Positions 1 to 6,403 are shown, counted from the stretch's first letter. The stretch: DNA of 12,425 nucleotides from an uncultured Peptococcaceae bacterium (GCA_937892995.1 CALBJS010000066.1:1-12425); one strand, 5' to 3'. The notes: a model not told the origin generated them from the sequence alone. Translations and numbers: made by a program.

Positions 1-65
1 GGCATTTAGCCTGGTTAAGTTGGGTAAAGAGCCCTCGTGCGTGCAACATTGCCAGGCTAAATGCC
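1..65. repeat. Perfect 14-bp inverted repeat at the window edge
   Basis: Bases 1-14 (GGCATTTAGCCTGG) are the exact reverse complement of bases 52-65, separated by 37 bases. Both arms lie inside the ferredoxin-like reading frame. The left arm begins at base 1. A real stem-loop inside a coding region is possible. The arm's position at the sequence end, and its disagreement with the expected protein motif, also fit a fold-back chimera or contig-end artefact. Confidence 0.8.
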
Positions 66-142
66 TTACGTTCGGGCCACTTGAAGAATTGGGGAAAAAG
101 CTTACGGATCATCCCAAACAAGTTCTCTATGCTTTAGAATAG
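2..142 (+). CDS. 4Fe-4S dicluster electron-transfer subunit, C-terminal fragment
   Basis: Only the last 46 codons are in the window; the gene begins to the left. The readable tail has a C-x3-C-x3-C cluster motif (CVQHCQAKC) preceded by GKEPSC and followed by LTFGPLEEL, then a short hydrophilic tail. This is the ending usual for DmsB/HydN/CooF-like ferredoxin subunits, which carry several [4Fe-4S] clusters and pass electrons to or from a catalytic partner such as a molybdopterin oxidoreductase. The partner gene is not visible, so the pathway cannot be named. The first four residues (AFSL) do not match the C-x2-R positions the family normally has just before this stretch, and they fall exactly within an inverted repeat arm, so the extreme 5' bases may be unreliable. 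The family call rests on motif recognition only. Confidence 0.6.
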   Translation, partial: AFSLVKLGKEPSCVQHCQAKCLTFGPLEELGKKLTDHPKQVLYALE

Positions 143-162
143 GGCTTGGCAAGAGTGGAGTC

Positions 163-189
163 AGCACCACCCGCTTAGCGGATGGTGCT
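163..189 (+). terminator. Hairpin downstream of the ferredoxin-like gene, possible terminator
   Basis: A 12-bp stem (163-174 with 178-189, one A-C mismatch) closes on a TTA loop 20 bases after the upstream stop codon. It is GC-rich and stable. No T-run follows (GCCCTAACC), so intrinsic termination is unproven; it could also act as a 3'-end stabiliser. Between here and the symporter start at 415 I see only a second small hairpin (266-271 with 277-282) and no gene. Confidence 0.4.
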
Positions 190-282
190 GCCCTAACCAC
201 TTGTCCGCCAGCTGATCAGCGAATTGATTTTTGGGACAACTTCAGGCTTATCAGCCCGGCAAATGCGGAAATAGGGTTTCCG

Positions 283-312
283 TTGCAGAATCGTATATTT
301 GGGGGGTATTTT
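283..312 (+). promoter_or_regulatory. Weak candidate promoter for the symporter operon
   Basis: TTGCAG at 283-288 and TATTTT at 307-312 are 18 bases apart and resemble a sigma-A promoter with four of six matches in each box. The start would give a leader of about 95 bases before the symporter. A small stem-loop (266-282) sits directly upstream. The evidence is weak and another sigma factor could be used. Confidence 0.2.
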
Positions 313-414
313 CTATGAAGTACTGATAATAAATGCAAAAATACAAGTTTATTAAAATGTGAAGCTTTACCATTTAAAAAATTCTTTTTATAAGAAAGAG
401 TTAGGAGTGAAAAA

Positions 415-1896
415 ATGACACACGCAGGTATACTTATTGCAGTAATAGGTTATTTATTTGTATTAATTGGGGGTGTTGGAGGTTATCTATCATACAAAGC
501 TAGAAAAGCTGAGACAACAGGGCATGGAGCATTCCTTTTATCTAACCGGGATATGAATGTAGCTGTGCTTGGTACTACCCTAGCCTTTTCGGTATTAGGT
601 GCCGCTCATGTACTAGGTGGGTTTGAAATGACTTGGTATCAGGGAGCAATCACAGTATGGTTTAGCCTGGCACATGTGGTTGTACTCACTGTAGCCTGCC
701 TTGCCACCGGTCGCTGGGTACGCCGACTTGGTGTAACCACAATTCCCGAATTATTAGGCATGATGCATGGAAAAACTTTAAGGGTAGTAGTTTCATGCGT
801 AATGGCTGGGGTGCTATTCGGCTTTTTAACTTTAGAATGCCAGGGGATTGGAATATTATTTGCTACAATGACAGGCTGGACTATTCAAAAGGGTGCGGTT
901 GTAGGTGGCTGTTTTGGTATTCTTTATGTTATTTTAGCAGGTATGAAAGAAATCGGCTGGGTAAACCTGATTAATGCATTTGTTAAATATATCGGCCTGA
1001 TAGCTGCTACTATCTACATCGGGTTACACCTACCTTCAGGTGGTTGGGGCAAAGTGGCCGATTTTTATGTTACCCAGGATCAAGGATGGATGTTGAGTAT
1101 TTTTGGAACCTCCAATCTATTTATTGCTTTTGCTCTGTCGAACGTCATTGCTGTTACATTTTGCCAAGGTATAAATCAAATGCTAATGCAGCCCTGTATG
1201 GCGGCTAAAAGTGAAGACACAGTAAGGAAAGCTATTTGGATTGCTGCACCGGTTAACGGTCTATTTGGAGTTTTTATCGTTGTGCTGGGGCTAGCTGCGA
1301 AAACTATGCCGGATATCGCTGCCGTTGGCCCAAAATTATATGGCCCATATTTACTTGTACAAATGTTACCTACTTGGTTAGTAGCTTTAGTTTTAGCTTC
1401 TTTTGTCGGTGCGGTCCTGTCCACATTTGCCATGGCAGCTATGACTGCGGCAAGTATTTTCTCTGCTGATATTTATCGTATGCATTATAATCCAAATGCT
1501 AGTGGGAAACAAGTTGCCAATGTTACAAAAGCAGTAATTGTCGTTTTGGCCATTATCGCCATGGCTGTGGCGGCATCCTTGCCACCAATTATCGCTGCAG
1601 TTAATTGGCTTTTCTCCTTTATCATCCCGGTTTTTTGGCTGGTAATATTCGGACTATTTTGGAAAAGGTCTGAAAAAGCTGCCCTAACTACCTGCTTTAG
1701 CTCCTGGATAGTTAACCTTTTATGGTCCTTTACAAGCTTGCCTGAATTATTAAATATACCTAATATAACCAATGTCTATGTAGTATTAGTAGTAACTATT
1801 ATTGTAGGAGTTGTATCATTAGCAATTATGGATGGCAAGCCTGGTTATTTTAAGTCAACGGAATACTTGCAGAAAAAAAATGAATTAGCCGTGTAA
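415..1896 (+). CDS. Sodium:solute symporter (SSS family)
   Basis: This 493-residue integral membrane protein has about 13 hydrophobic segments, the usual length and topology of SSS transporters (PutP/PanF/SglT type, LeuT fold), which couple Na+ entry to uptake of an organic solute. The early segment after residue 40 (FLLSNRDMNVAVLGTTLAFS) matches the conserved SSS helix 1 region. Residues 329-353 contain VLSTFAMAAM followed by SADIY; Ser336-Thr337 align with the Ser340/Thr341 sodium ligands of E. coli PutP, and the D-I-Y ending is typical. The ATG has an AGGAG at 403-407, seven bases upstream. Two tiny membrane-protein genes follow within 30 bases and a strong terminator ends the unit. The substrate cannot be told from sequence: amino acids, carboxylates and pantothenate are all possible. 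Family confidence is high. Confidence 0.92.
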   Translation: MTHAGILIAVIGYLFVLIGGVGGYLSYKARKAETTGHGAFLLSNRDMNVAVLGTTLAFSVLGAAHVLGGFEMTWYQGAITVWFSLAHVVVLTVACLATGRWVRRLGVTTIPELLGMMHGKTLRVVVSCVMAGVLFGFLTLECQGIGILFATMTGWTIQKGAVVGGCFGILYVILAGMKEIGWVNLINAFVKYIGLIAATIYIGLHLPSGGWGKVADFYVTQDQGWMLSIFGTSNLFIAFALSNVIAVTFCQGINQMLMQPCMAAKSEDTVRKAIWIAAPVNGLFGVFIVVLGLAAKTMPDIAAVGPKLYGPYLLVQMLPTWLVALVLASFVGAVLSTFAMAAMTAASIFSADIYRMHYNPNASGKQVANVTKAVIVVLAIIAMAVAASLPPIIAAVNWLFSFIIPVFWLVIFGLFWKRSEKAALTTCFSSWIVNLLWSFTSLPELLNIPNITNVYVVLVVTIIVGVVSLAIMDGKPGYFKSTEYLQKKNELAV

Positions 1897-1925
1897 TAAT
1901 ATTTCGTATAAAGGGGTGAAAGATA

Positions 1926-2024
1926 GTGGTTTTGAATATATTTGGTAGCTCTATCCTTTCAATTCTAGGTATAGTAATAATCGGGGAAATATTCTATAAG
2001 TTATTGAGTAAAAAGGAGGTTTAA
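1926..2024 (+). CDS. Single-helix membrane microprotein 1, symporter-associated
   Basis: The 32-residue product starts at a GTG with a good ribosome binding site, AAGGGGTGA at 1911-1919, six bases upstream. About 20 hydrophobic residues (roughly IFGSSILSILGIVIIGEIF) form one transmembrane helix, followed by a short Lys-rich tail (KLLSKKEV) that should stay in the cytoplasm. It begins 29 bases after the symporter stop, and its last codons contain the ribosome binding site of the next gene, so the three genes are almost certainly cotranscribed. Small single-helix subunits are known to partner Na+-coupled transporters, for example MetS with the NSS transporter MetP. By analogy this may be an accessory subunit of the symporter. 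That role is inferred from position and topology, not shown. Confidence 0.65.
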   Translation: MVLNIFGSSILSILGIVIIGEIFYKLLSKKEV

Positions 2025-2027
2025 TTT

Positions 2028-2138
2028 ATGCATGAAGTTGTTGTAACGCAAATATGGATGGCAGGTGTGGTAGGAATTATGGTGATATACGGAATTATAA
2101 CTGCAATAGGAATTTTACGTAAGAAAGAAGAAGAGTAA
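2028..2138 (+). CDS. Single-helix membrane microprotein 2, symporter-associated
   Basis: The 36-residue product starts at ATG 2028, eight bases after a near-perfect AAAAGGAGG that lies inside the end of the preceding small gene. The stop of that gene (2022-2024) is only three bases upstream, which suggests translational coupling. The protein has a short polar N-terminus, one hydrophobic helix (about residues 10-30, with GVVGIMVIYGIITAIGIL) and a charged tail (RKKEEE). The strong ribosome binding site, helix-plus-charged-tail design and placement before the operon terminator support a real gene. A role as a small subunit of the SSS transporter is likely but inferred. It does not obviously resemble microprotein 1 beyond overall design, so the pair may not be a recent duplication. 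Confidence 0.7.
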   Translation: MHEVVVTQIWMAGVVGIMVIYGIITAIGILRKKEEE

Positions 2139-2171
2139 AATATCTTTGAAATAAAATAATGGGAAGTACGA

Positions 2172-2216
2172 AACAACGCCTTAGTAAGCCTGAGCTTAGC
2201 TAAGGTGTTGTTTATT
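2172..2216 (+). terminator. Rho-independent terminator of the symporter operon
   Basis: A 13-bp stem (2172-2184 with 2200-2212, one G-T wobble) carries a further four pairs inside (TAAG with CTTA) and runs into TTTATT. It lies 34 bases after the second microprotein stop, so it closes the three-gene transcript. Confidence 0.8.
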
Positions 2217-2224
2217 GTGTAACG

Positions 2225-2264
2225 AAAAGGGGCCGTGTTGAAACTTTAGTTTCTCACGGCCCTT
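2225..2264 (-). terminator. Terminator of the cotJC-like gene, possibly bidirectional
   Basis: GGGCCGTG at 2230-2237 pairs with 2255-2262, and GAAACT at 2240-2245 pairs with 2248-2253, giving one long two-part stem. On the minus strand it is followed by CTTTTCGTT, suiting termination of the gene that ends at 2316. On the plus strand the tail is TTATAG, so it may also back up the symporter terminator. Confidence 0.75.
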
Positions 2265-2315
2265 ATAGTAAGTGCTTAATATTAGTGTGCATCGTCAGCA
2301 CAGTGCCTTAGGATG

Positions 2316-2864
2316 TTAAGCTGGAAAACTCATCCTATACTCTGTAATCAATCTCTGAAAATGCTCGGGGGGAGTTCCCTCAATGATCATGGCTTGGGCC
2401 TTTTCGAAGAGATGTCTGTGGACATCCTCCCGGGCTCCCAGGAAGCTAATCATGTCTTGAAGACTTGGGTCATCAGTCATGGTGAAATGCAGATCGTAGA
2501 GCTGTCGGGCCCTGATCTCTGCTTCAGCATCAGCTTGTAACATAGCAATAGGATCAAGACTCTGGTCAACATATCCAATATTCCAGGGAATTCCTTGGGA
2601 ATCCACATAACAAAGGGGAGATCCCCCTAATTTGTGGATGGCGATGGCGACCATTTCCAGATGACTATGTTCTTCGGCAGCAATCATATTTAATAGTTCC
2701 CTAACATAAGGATTCGGCATGTTGCGACTGTGATTCATATACTGCGTAGCTGCTGAAAATTCGCTATCCTTTCCGCCATAGTGTTCAAACATTACTTGCC
2801 CGAATCTGGGGTCAGGACAGCTGACTTCTACCGGATACAATAATCCGTTAGCGTATTTAAACAC
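2316..2864 (-). CDS. cotJC: CotJC-like spore coat protein, manganese catalase family
   Basis: The 182-residue product belongs to the ferritin-like Mn-catalase family and is closest in design and length to Bacillus CotJC, a spore coat component. The opening YANGLLYPVEVSCPDPRF and YGGKDSEFSAATQYMNH follow the CotJC pattern. Likely dinuclear-metal ligands are present: Glu35, Glu65 with His68 (EEHSH), a Glu in DAEAEIRAR (114 or 116) and His149 in REDVH. Peroxide disproportionation is therefore plausible, though in spores the role may be partly structural. The start is GTG with AAGGAGGAG (2870-2878, minus strand) at good spacing. Cortex/coat partners cotJA and cotJB, often adjacent, are not beside it: the neighbour upstream is a divergent radical SAM gene. 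It ends at its own terminator, so it is a single-gene unit. It could equally be annotated simply as a Mn catalase family protein. Confidence 0.85.
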   Translation of the reverse strand: MFKYANGLLYPVEVSCPDPRFGQVMFEHYGGKDSEFSAATQYMNHSRNMPNPYVRELLNMIAAEEHSHLEMVAIAIHKLGGSPLCYVDSQGIPWNIGYVDQSLDPIAMLQADAEAEIRARQLYDLHFTMTDDPSLQDMISFLGAREDVHRHLFEKAQAMIIEGTPPEHFQRLITEYRMSFPA

Positions 2865-2895
2865 AATTACTCCTCCTTAAGAGTTATACTGGTGT

Positions 2896-2925
2896 ATTAT
2901 ATTTAGGGACGGGATGATTGGTCAC
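2896..2925 (-). promoter_or_regulatory. Weak candidate promoter for the cotJC-like gene
   Basis: On the minus strand, TATAAT (plus positions 2896-2901) has GTGACC (2920-2925) 18 bases upstream. The -10 box is a full sigma-A match and the -35 box matches four of six. A spore coat gene would be expected to use sigma-E or sigma-K; I do not see a convincing match to either consensus here. Confidence 0.3.
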
Positions 2926-3004
2926 TTTTATTCTTATGGAGTTCAAAAGATCGATATGTGAATTAGGGCTAAATGGGTTGGACAGGAGAGTAGATAGGAG
3001 TTTT

Positions 3005-3033
3005 TTGCTTGGTATATTTCTCCGTGCTATAAT
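3005..3033 (+). promoter_or_regulatory. Strong sigma-A promoter with extended -10
   Basis: TTGCTT at 3005-3010 and TATAAT at 3028-3033 are 17 bases apart, and a TG at 3025-3026 adds an extended -10 element. Transcription would begin near 3040, giving a leader of about 33 bases. AAGGAGG at 3052-3058 is 14 bases from the ATG of the radical SAM gene, which is longer than usual. An in-frame TAA at 3064-3066 rules out an earlier start. Confidence 0.75.
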
Positions 3034-3072
3034 TATTATCCAAAGCTTTCTAAGGAGGAAAAGTAACTAAAG

Positions 3073-4992
3073 ATGCTTGAGAAAAATAAGGAATGGATTC
3101 GGGAAAAAATTGATCGTATCCTCCCTAAAGTAATGAAACCCGGACGCTATGTCGGTGGGGAATGGAATATTATTCATAAAGATTGGGAAAAGACAGATGT
3201 CCATACAGCCTTTGTCTTTCCTGATGTTTACGAAGTAGGCATGTCTAATCTAGCTTTAAGGATTCTTTATGATTTGCTTAATTCTTATGAGGAATATTTA
3301 TGTGAGAGGGCTTTTGCTCCCTGGCCGGATATGGAAGAAAAACTGAAGGAAGAAAGAATCCCCCTCTATGCTTTAGAATCCTTCCGCCCTTTGAAAGATT
3401 TTGATGTACTAGCTTTTACCCTGCAATATGAATTAAGCTATACCAATATTCTTAATATCCTAAGATTAAGTGAAATACCTTTAAGGTCTGCTCAGAGGAG
3501 AAACAAGACCAACGAAACCACAGACTCAAATAAAAATTTAGTTACCAACTCCAATATGAACACAAGCCTTGAGTATCCTTTGGTCATCGCCGGTGGGCCC
3601 TGTGCCTATAATCCTGAGCCTCTTGCTCCTTTTGTAGATGTTATTTTATTAGGGGAAGGTGAAGAGCAATTCCCGGCTGTTTTAGGGATTATCAAGGAAG
3701 GCAAGGAGAAAGGAAAATCCAGGGAAGATATTCTGGCCGAATTGGTTAAACTCCAAGGTATTTATGTTCCGGAATACTACGATTTTACCTATAAGCCGGA
3801 TGGGACGATAAAGGAACTAAAGGTGAATAAAAATGCTCCATCCGTAATTAAGAAAGTCATCATAAAAGACTTCAGTGCCGCTTATTTCCCGGAGAAGGTG
3901 ATCGTTCCTTATACGGAAGCCGTTCATGACCGGGTAATGCTTGAAGTGATGAGGGGTTGTACCAGAGGGTGTCGCTTTTGTCAGGCCGGGATGATCTACC
4001 GCCCTTTACGGGAACGTTCGCCCGAAAGGTTAATTGAACAGGCTGAAAAGGCGATCGAGGCTACGGGTTACGAAGAAATTTCTCTGGTTTCCCTATCAAC
4101 AAGTGATTACACTTGTGTGAATAGAGTCTTGGAAAAGTTAATGACTAAAATGCAGGGGAAAGGGGTCAGTGTCTCCCTTCCCTCTTTACGGCTGGATTCA
4201 TTTGATGTCCGGATTGCCGAACAAGTACAGAAGGTAAGAAAATCAGGACTTACTTTTGCTCCGGAGGCAGGAACGCAGCGTTTGAGGGATGTTATCAATA
4301 AAGGGGTAACTGAAGAAGACTTATTAAGGACAAGTGAAGCTGCTTTTCGTGCAGGATGGAGCAGTATTAAGCTTTACTATATGATAGGTTTGCCCACCGA
4401 GACTTATGAGGACCTGGATGGAATAGTGGACCAGGCTAAGAAGGTCCTGGAAGTGGCTAGAAAAGAAGGAAGAAGGGGTGCCAGGGTTACTGTATCTGCC
4501 AGCTCTTTTGTTCCCAAGCCTCATACTCCTTTCCAATGGGAAGGACAGGATTCCCCAGAAACTCTTAAGGAAAAGCAGGAATATCTCCGGAAGAAAATGA
4601 GGGATAATAGGATTAAATTCATCTATCACGATGTTGGGACAAGCTTTATGGAAGCGATCTTCGCCAGAGGAGACCGAAGACTAGCTGACCTTCTGGAATG
4701 GGCGGTTCAAGCCGGTTGTAAATTTGATGGCTGGAGCGAGCATTTCCGATATGATCTTTGGCTCCAAGGTTTAGCGGAAAAAGGAATAGAACCGTATTTT
4801 TATGCTAATCGGGAATATTCAGCGAACGAAATCTTACCATGGGACCATTTGGATTCAGGTGTGAGTAAGGAATATCTCTTAGAAGAGCATAAAAAAGCCC
4901 TGGCAGGGATGGTTACACCGGACTGCCGGGGAAAGTGCGGTCACTGTGGTGTTTGTCCGGATGTAGCCAGGACAGTTCGGTTTAAGGGTTAA
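3073..4992 (+). CDS. TIGR03960-type radical SAM protein (YgiQ-like, B12-binding-like N-terminal domain)
   Basis: This 639-residue protein has an N-terminal B12-binding-like domain (about 40-260, with FPDVYEVGMSNLALRILYDLL and TLQYELSYTNIL). I see no classical DxHxxG cobalamin motif. The radical SAM core carries C-x3-C-x2-C at Cys296, Cys300 and Cys303 (RGCTRGCRFC), which binds the [4Fe-4S] cluster that cleaves S-adenosylmethionine. Near the C-terminus, Cys618, Cys622, Cys625 and Cys628 form a second cysteine cluster that could bind zinc or another Fe-S cluster. The reaction and substrate of this family are unknown to me. It normally sits next to, or is fused with, the DUF2344 protein, here found at 5645, and upstream of RNase G, which hints at an RNA- or translation-linked role; that is inference. 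An Asn/Thr/Ser-rich stretch at about 143-165 looks like an insertion. Confidence 0.9.
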   Translation: MLEKNKEWIREKIDRILPKVMKPGRYVGGEWNIIHKDWEKTDVHTAFVFPDVYEVGMSNLALRILYDLLNSYEEYLCERAFAPWPDMEEKLKEERIPLYALESFRPLKDFDVLAFTLQYELSYTNILNILRLSEIPLRSAQRRNKTNETTDSNKNLVTNSNMNTSLEYPLVIAGGPCAYNPEPLAPFVDVILLGEGEEQFPAVLGIIKEGKEKGKSREDILAELVKLQGIYVPEYYDFTYKPDGTIKELKVNKNAPSVIKKVIIKDFSAAYFPEKVIVPYTEAVHDRVMLEVMRGCTRGCRFCQAGMIYRPLRERSPERLIEQAEKAIEATGYEEISLVSLSTSDYTCVNRVLEKLMTKMQGKGVSVSLPSLRLDSFDVRIAEQVQKVRKSGLTFAPEAGTQRLRDVINKGVTEEDLLRTSEAAFRAGWSSIKLYYMIGLPTETYEDLDGIVDQAKKVLEVARKEGRRGARVTVSASSFVPKPHTPFQWEGQDSPETLKEKQEYLRKKMRDNRIKFIYHDVGTSFMEAIFARGDRRLADLLEWAVQAGCKFDGWSEHFRYDLWLQGLAEKGIEPYFYANREYSANEILPWDHLDSGVSKEYLLEEHKKALAGMVTPDCRGKCGHCGVCPDVARTVRFKG

Positions 4993-5009
4993 ACGTTAAA
5001 CGTTAAACG
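4989..5009. repeat. Three tandem copies of the heptamer TTAAACG
   Basis: Three perfect copies lie at 4989-4995, 4996-5002 and 5003-5009. The first copy supplies the TAA stop of the radical SAM gene. The copies sit between two convergent genes. No hairpin terminator is evident in the 51-base gap. The repeat could be a slippage-prone spacer or a junction scar. Confidence 0.85.
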
Positions 5010-5043
5010 TAATCTTTATTTTTGGACCGGAATCTTATTGGAT

Positions 5044-5469
5044 TTAGCCCTGGCAACAGATGGTCTGGGCAATACCTATGAAGTATTCCGATTCACGGAT
5101 GATATGCTTGAGAACGGAAACGGCGATGGGGTTTTGTTTTAACGAGGGACTAAGGCTTAGAATTTCAAACAATAGGGTTAAGAAACGCCCGCTTTGTTCC
5201 AGGCAGAAACTAATAAGTCTTAAGACCTGGTCAGCAAGGGTCTGAGGGACGTTATTCCCCGACCTTACCACGCTTTCTGTCAGTTGTACCACCTGACCAT
5301 GGGTTTTGGTTAGAACTGTTTCCCATTCCTTAAGCTCTTCGATAAACTTTCTTTCCAGATCGGGAACGATTTCCCGAATTACGATTGTATGTTCGTATTC
5401 TTGGTGTTTCCAGAAACCAGCCTCGTCCAGAAGCCTAAGGGGAATTTGTTCACCATATAGGAACTGCAT
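5044..5469 (-). CDS. DUF2935-like helical protein, single-repeat form
   Basis: The 141-residue product is predicted to be all-helical and soluble. The segment LDEAGFWKHQEYEHTIVIRE (14-33) and the late helix with HIIRESEYFIGIAQ (122-135) resemble the repeat of DUF2935 proteins of Firmicutes, whose known members are about 270 residues with two such repeats. Conserved-looking Glu16, His27, Glu126 and Glu128 could line a metal site, but this is speculative. Function is unknown. The ATG has GGAGGG (minus strand, 5478-5483) eight bases upstream, so it should be translated. It is transcribed against its neighbours and lies between the radical SAM and DUF2344 genes, which are usually adjacent. No clear sigma-A promoter was found; a CTGACA-like box in the upstream 175 bases is only suggestive. 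Confidence 0.6.
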   Translation of the reverse strand: MQFLYGEQIPLRLLDEAGFWKHQEYEHTIVIREIVPDLERKFIEELKEWETVLTKTHGQVVQLTESVVRSGNNVPQTLADQVLRLISFCLEQSGRFLTLLFEILSLSPSLKQNPIAVSVLKHIIRESEYFIGIAQTICCQG

Positions 5470-5589
5470 CTTGATATCCCTCCCTCTTTAAGAGATATTT
5501 ATTCAGCATTTTAGGGAAAATGTCAGTACTAGAGGCAGCATTATATTATTATTTTAAATATTTTATGGCCTTGGAAGTTCAGGACGATT

Positions 5590-5601
5590 TTGGTATACCA
5601 A
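5590..5601. promoter_or_regulatory. 12-bp perfect palindrome upstream of the DUF2344 gene
   Basis: TTGGTATACCAA is a perfect palindrome 44 bases before the annotated start of the DUF2344 gene. It lies in the gap shared with the opposing DUF2935-like gene. It could be an operator, but a palindrome this short can also occur by chance. Confidence 0.3.
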
Positions 5602-5644
5602 GTATGGAACTGGATTGAATTGATGATAAGTTTTATAGAAAGAG

Positions 5645-6403
5645 GTGGTTATTCTGAAGACGAGGATGGCCTATAGTAAGAAAAAGGAAGCCAGTTATAT
5701 AGCACATCTTGACTTGGCTAGAGTTTTTGATAGGGCCTTGAGACGGGCCCAAATAGAAGTAGCCTACTCTGAAGGATTTAACCCTCACCCCAAGATTGCC
5801 TTTGGCCCTCCTTTACCGGTAGGTGTCGAGGGTGTGCGGGAATATGTCGATATAGATTTGAAGCCACCTGAAAGTCCGGGAACGGGAAGATCTCTTCAGG
5901 AACAAGAACAAGCTTTTTTGGTAGAGGTGGTTGCTAAACTTCAAAAGCAATTACCTGAAGGAATTGAGCTTAGCGATTATGCTCTTCGTCCCCAAGGGAG
6001 TAAGGCTATCATGGCTCTTGTCAATCTTGCCAGATATAGAACGCAAGCCCCATTTTTAGAAGCAGTGACTTCTGCACAACTTAAAGAAGCTTGCCGAAAA
6101 TGGCTTGCTAGGGAGAAAATCATAGGGGTTCGCTATAAAAAAGGCAAAAGAACAGAGAGGGACATCCGCCCATTTGTGAGCAGAATTGAGATTCTTTCAC
6201 ATGAAAATGATAATAAGGCTGTGATGCTTTTTGATATAGTGACAGGCAATGCAGGATCCGTACGTCCAGTAGAGGTATTGGTGAGCCTAAGTGAGTTAGA
6301 AGAGCTTCCAGTGGATATTCCCGGTGTTCATACTACCAGGGAAGGGCTTTACATAGAGCAACCTGATGGGACCTTGATTGATCCGCTGGAGATGGTGAAG
6401 TAA
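5645..6403 (+). CDS. DUF2344 / TIGR03936 family protein, radical SAM partner
   Basis: The 252-residue protein opens with the family signature: YIAHLDLARVFDRALRRAQI, then VAYSEGFNPHPKIAFGPPLPVG and EYVDIDL. This matches the DUF2344 domain that in other bacteria is fused to the C-terminus of, or encoded directly after, the TIGR03960 radical SAM protein. It has no membrane segment. A joint function with that protein is likely, reaction unknown. The start is uncertain. GTG at 5645 is the longest choice, but it overlaps the best ribosome binding site, AGAGGTGG at 5641-5648, which is well placed (five bases) for a CTG at 5654. Starting there gives M-K-T-R-M-A-Y-S, which fits the family better. The gene is followed after 111 bases by RNase G, the usual order in Clostridia. 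Confidence 0.85.
   Translation: MVILKTRMAYSKKKEASYIAHLDLARVFDRALRRAQIEVAYSEGFNPHPKIAFGPPLPVGVEGVREYVDIDLKPPESPGTGRSLQEQEQAFLVEVVAKLQKQLPEGIELSDYALRPQGSKAIMALVNLARYRTQAPFLEAVTSAQLKEACRKWLAREKIIGVRYKKGKRTERDIRPFVSRIEILSHENDNKAVMLFDIVTGNAGSVRPVEVLVSLSELEELPVDIPGVHTTREGLYIEQPDGTLIDPLEMVK

Noticed and set aside
211..220. GCTGATCAGC palindrome as an operator
   Set aside because: Ten bases is short, and no promoter or second copy lies beside it, so it is not listed as a separate site.
366..394. TTTACC-17-TATAAG promoter-like pair before the symporter
   Set aside because: Transcription would start at about 401, inside the ribosome binding site at 403-407, leaving no room for a leader.
1176..1772. 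Antisense frames within the symporter gene
   Set aside because: They mirror the hydrophobic codons of the symporter and have no start signals.
2313..2540. Plus-strand frame of 75 codons
   Set aside because: It lies entirely opposite the well-supported CotJC-like gene, has no ribosome binding site and no recognisable domain.
4993..5043. Terminator between the convergent radical SAM and DUF2935-like genes
   Set aside because: No stem of useful length was found in the 51 bases apart from the short AACGTT palindromes within the repeat.
5060..5491. Two plus-strand frames of 61 codons each opposite the DUF2935-like gene
   Set aside because: They are in shadow of a minus-strand gene with a good ribosome binding site and a family-like sequence; neither shows a protein-like pattern.
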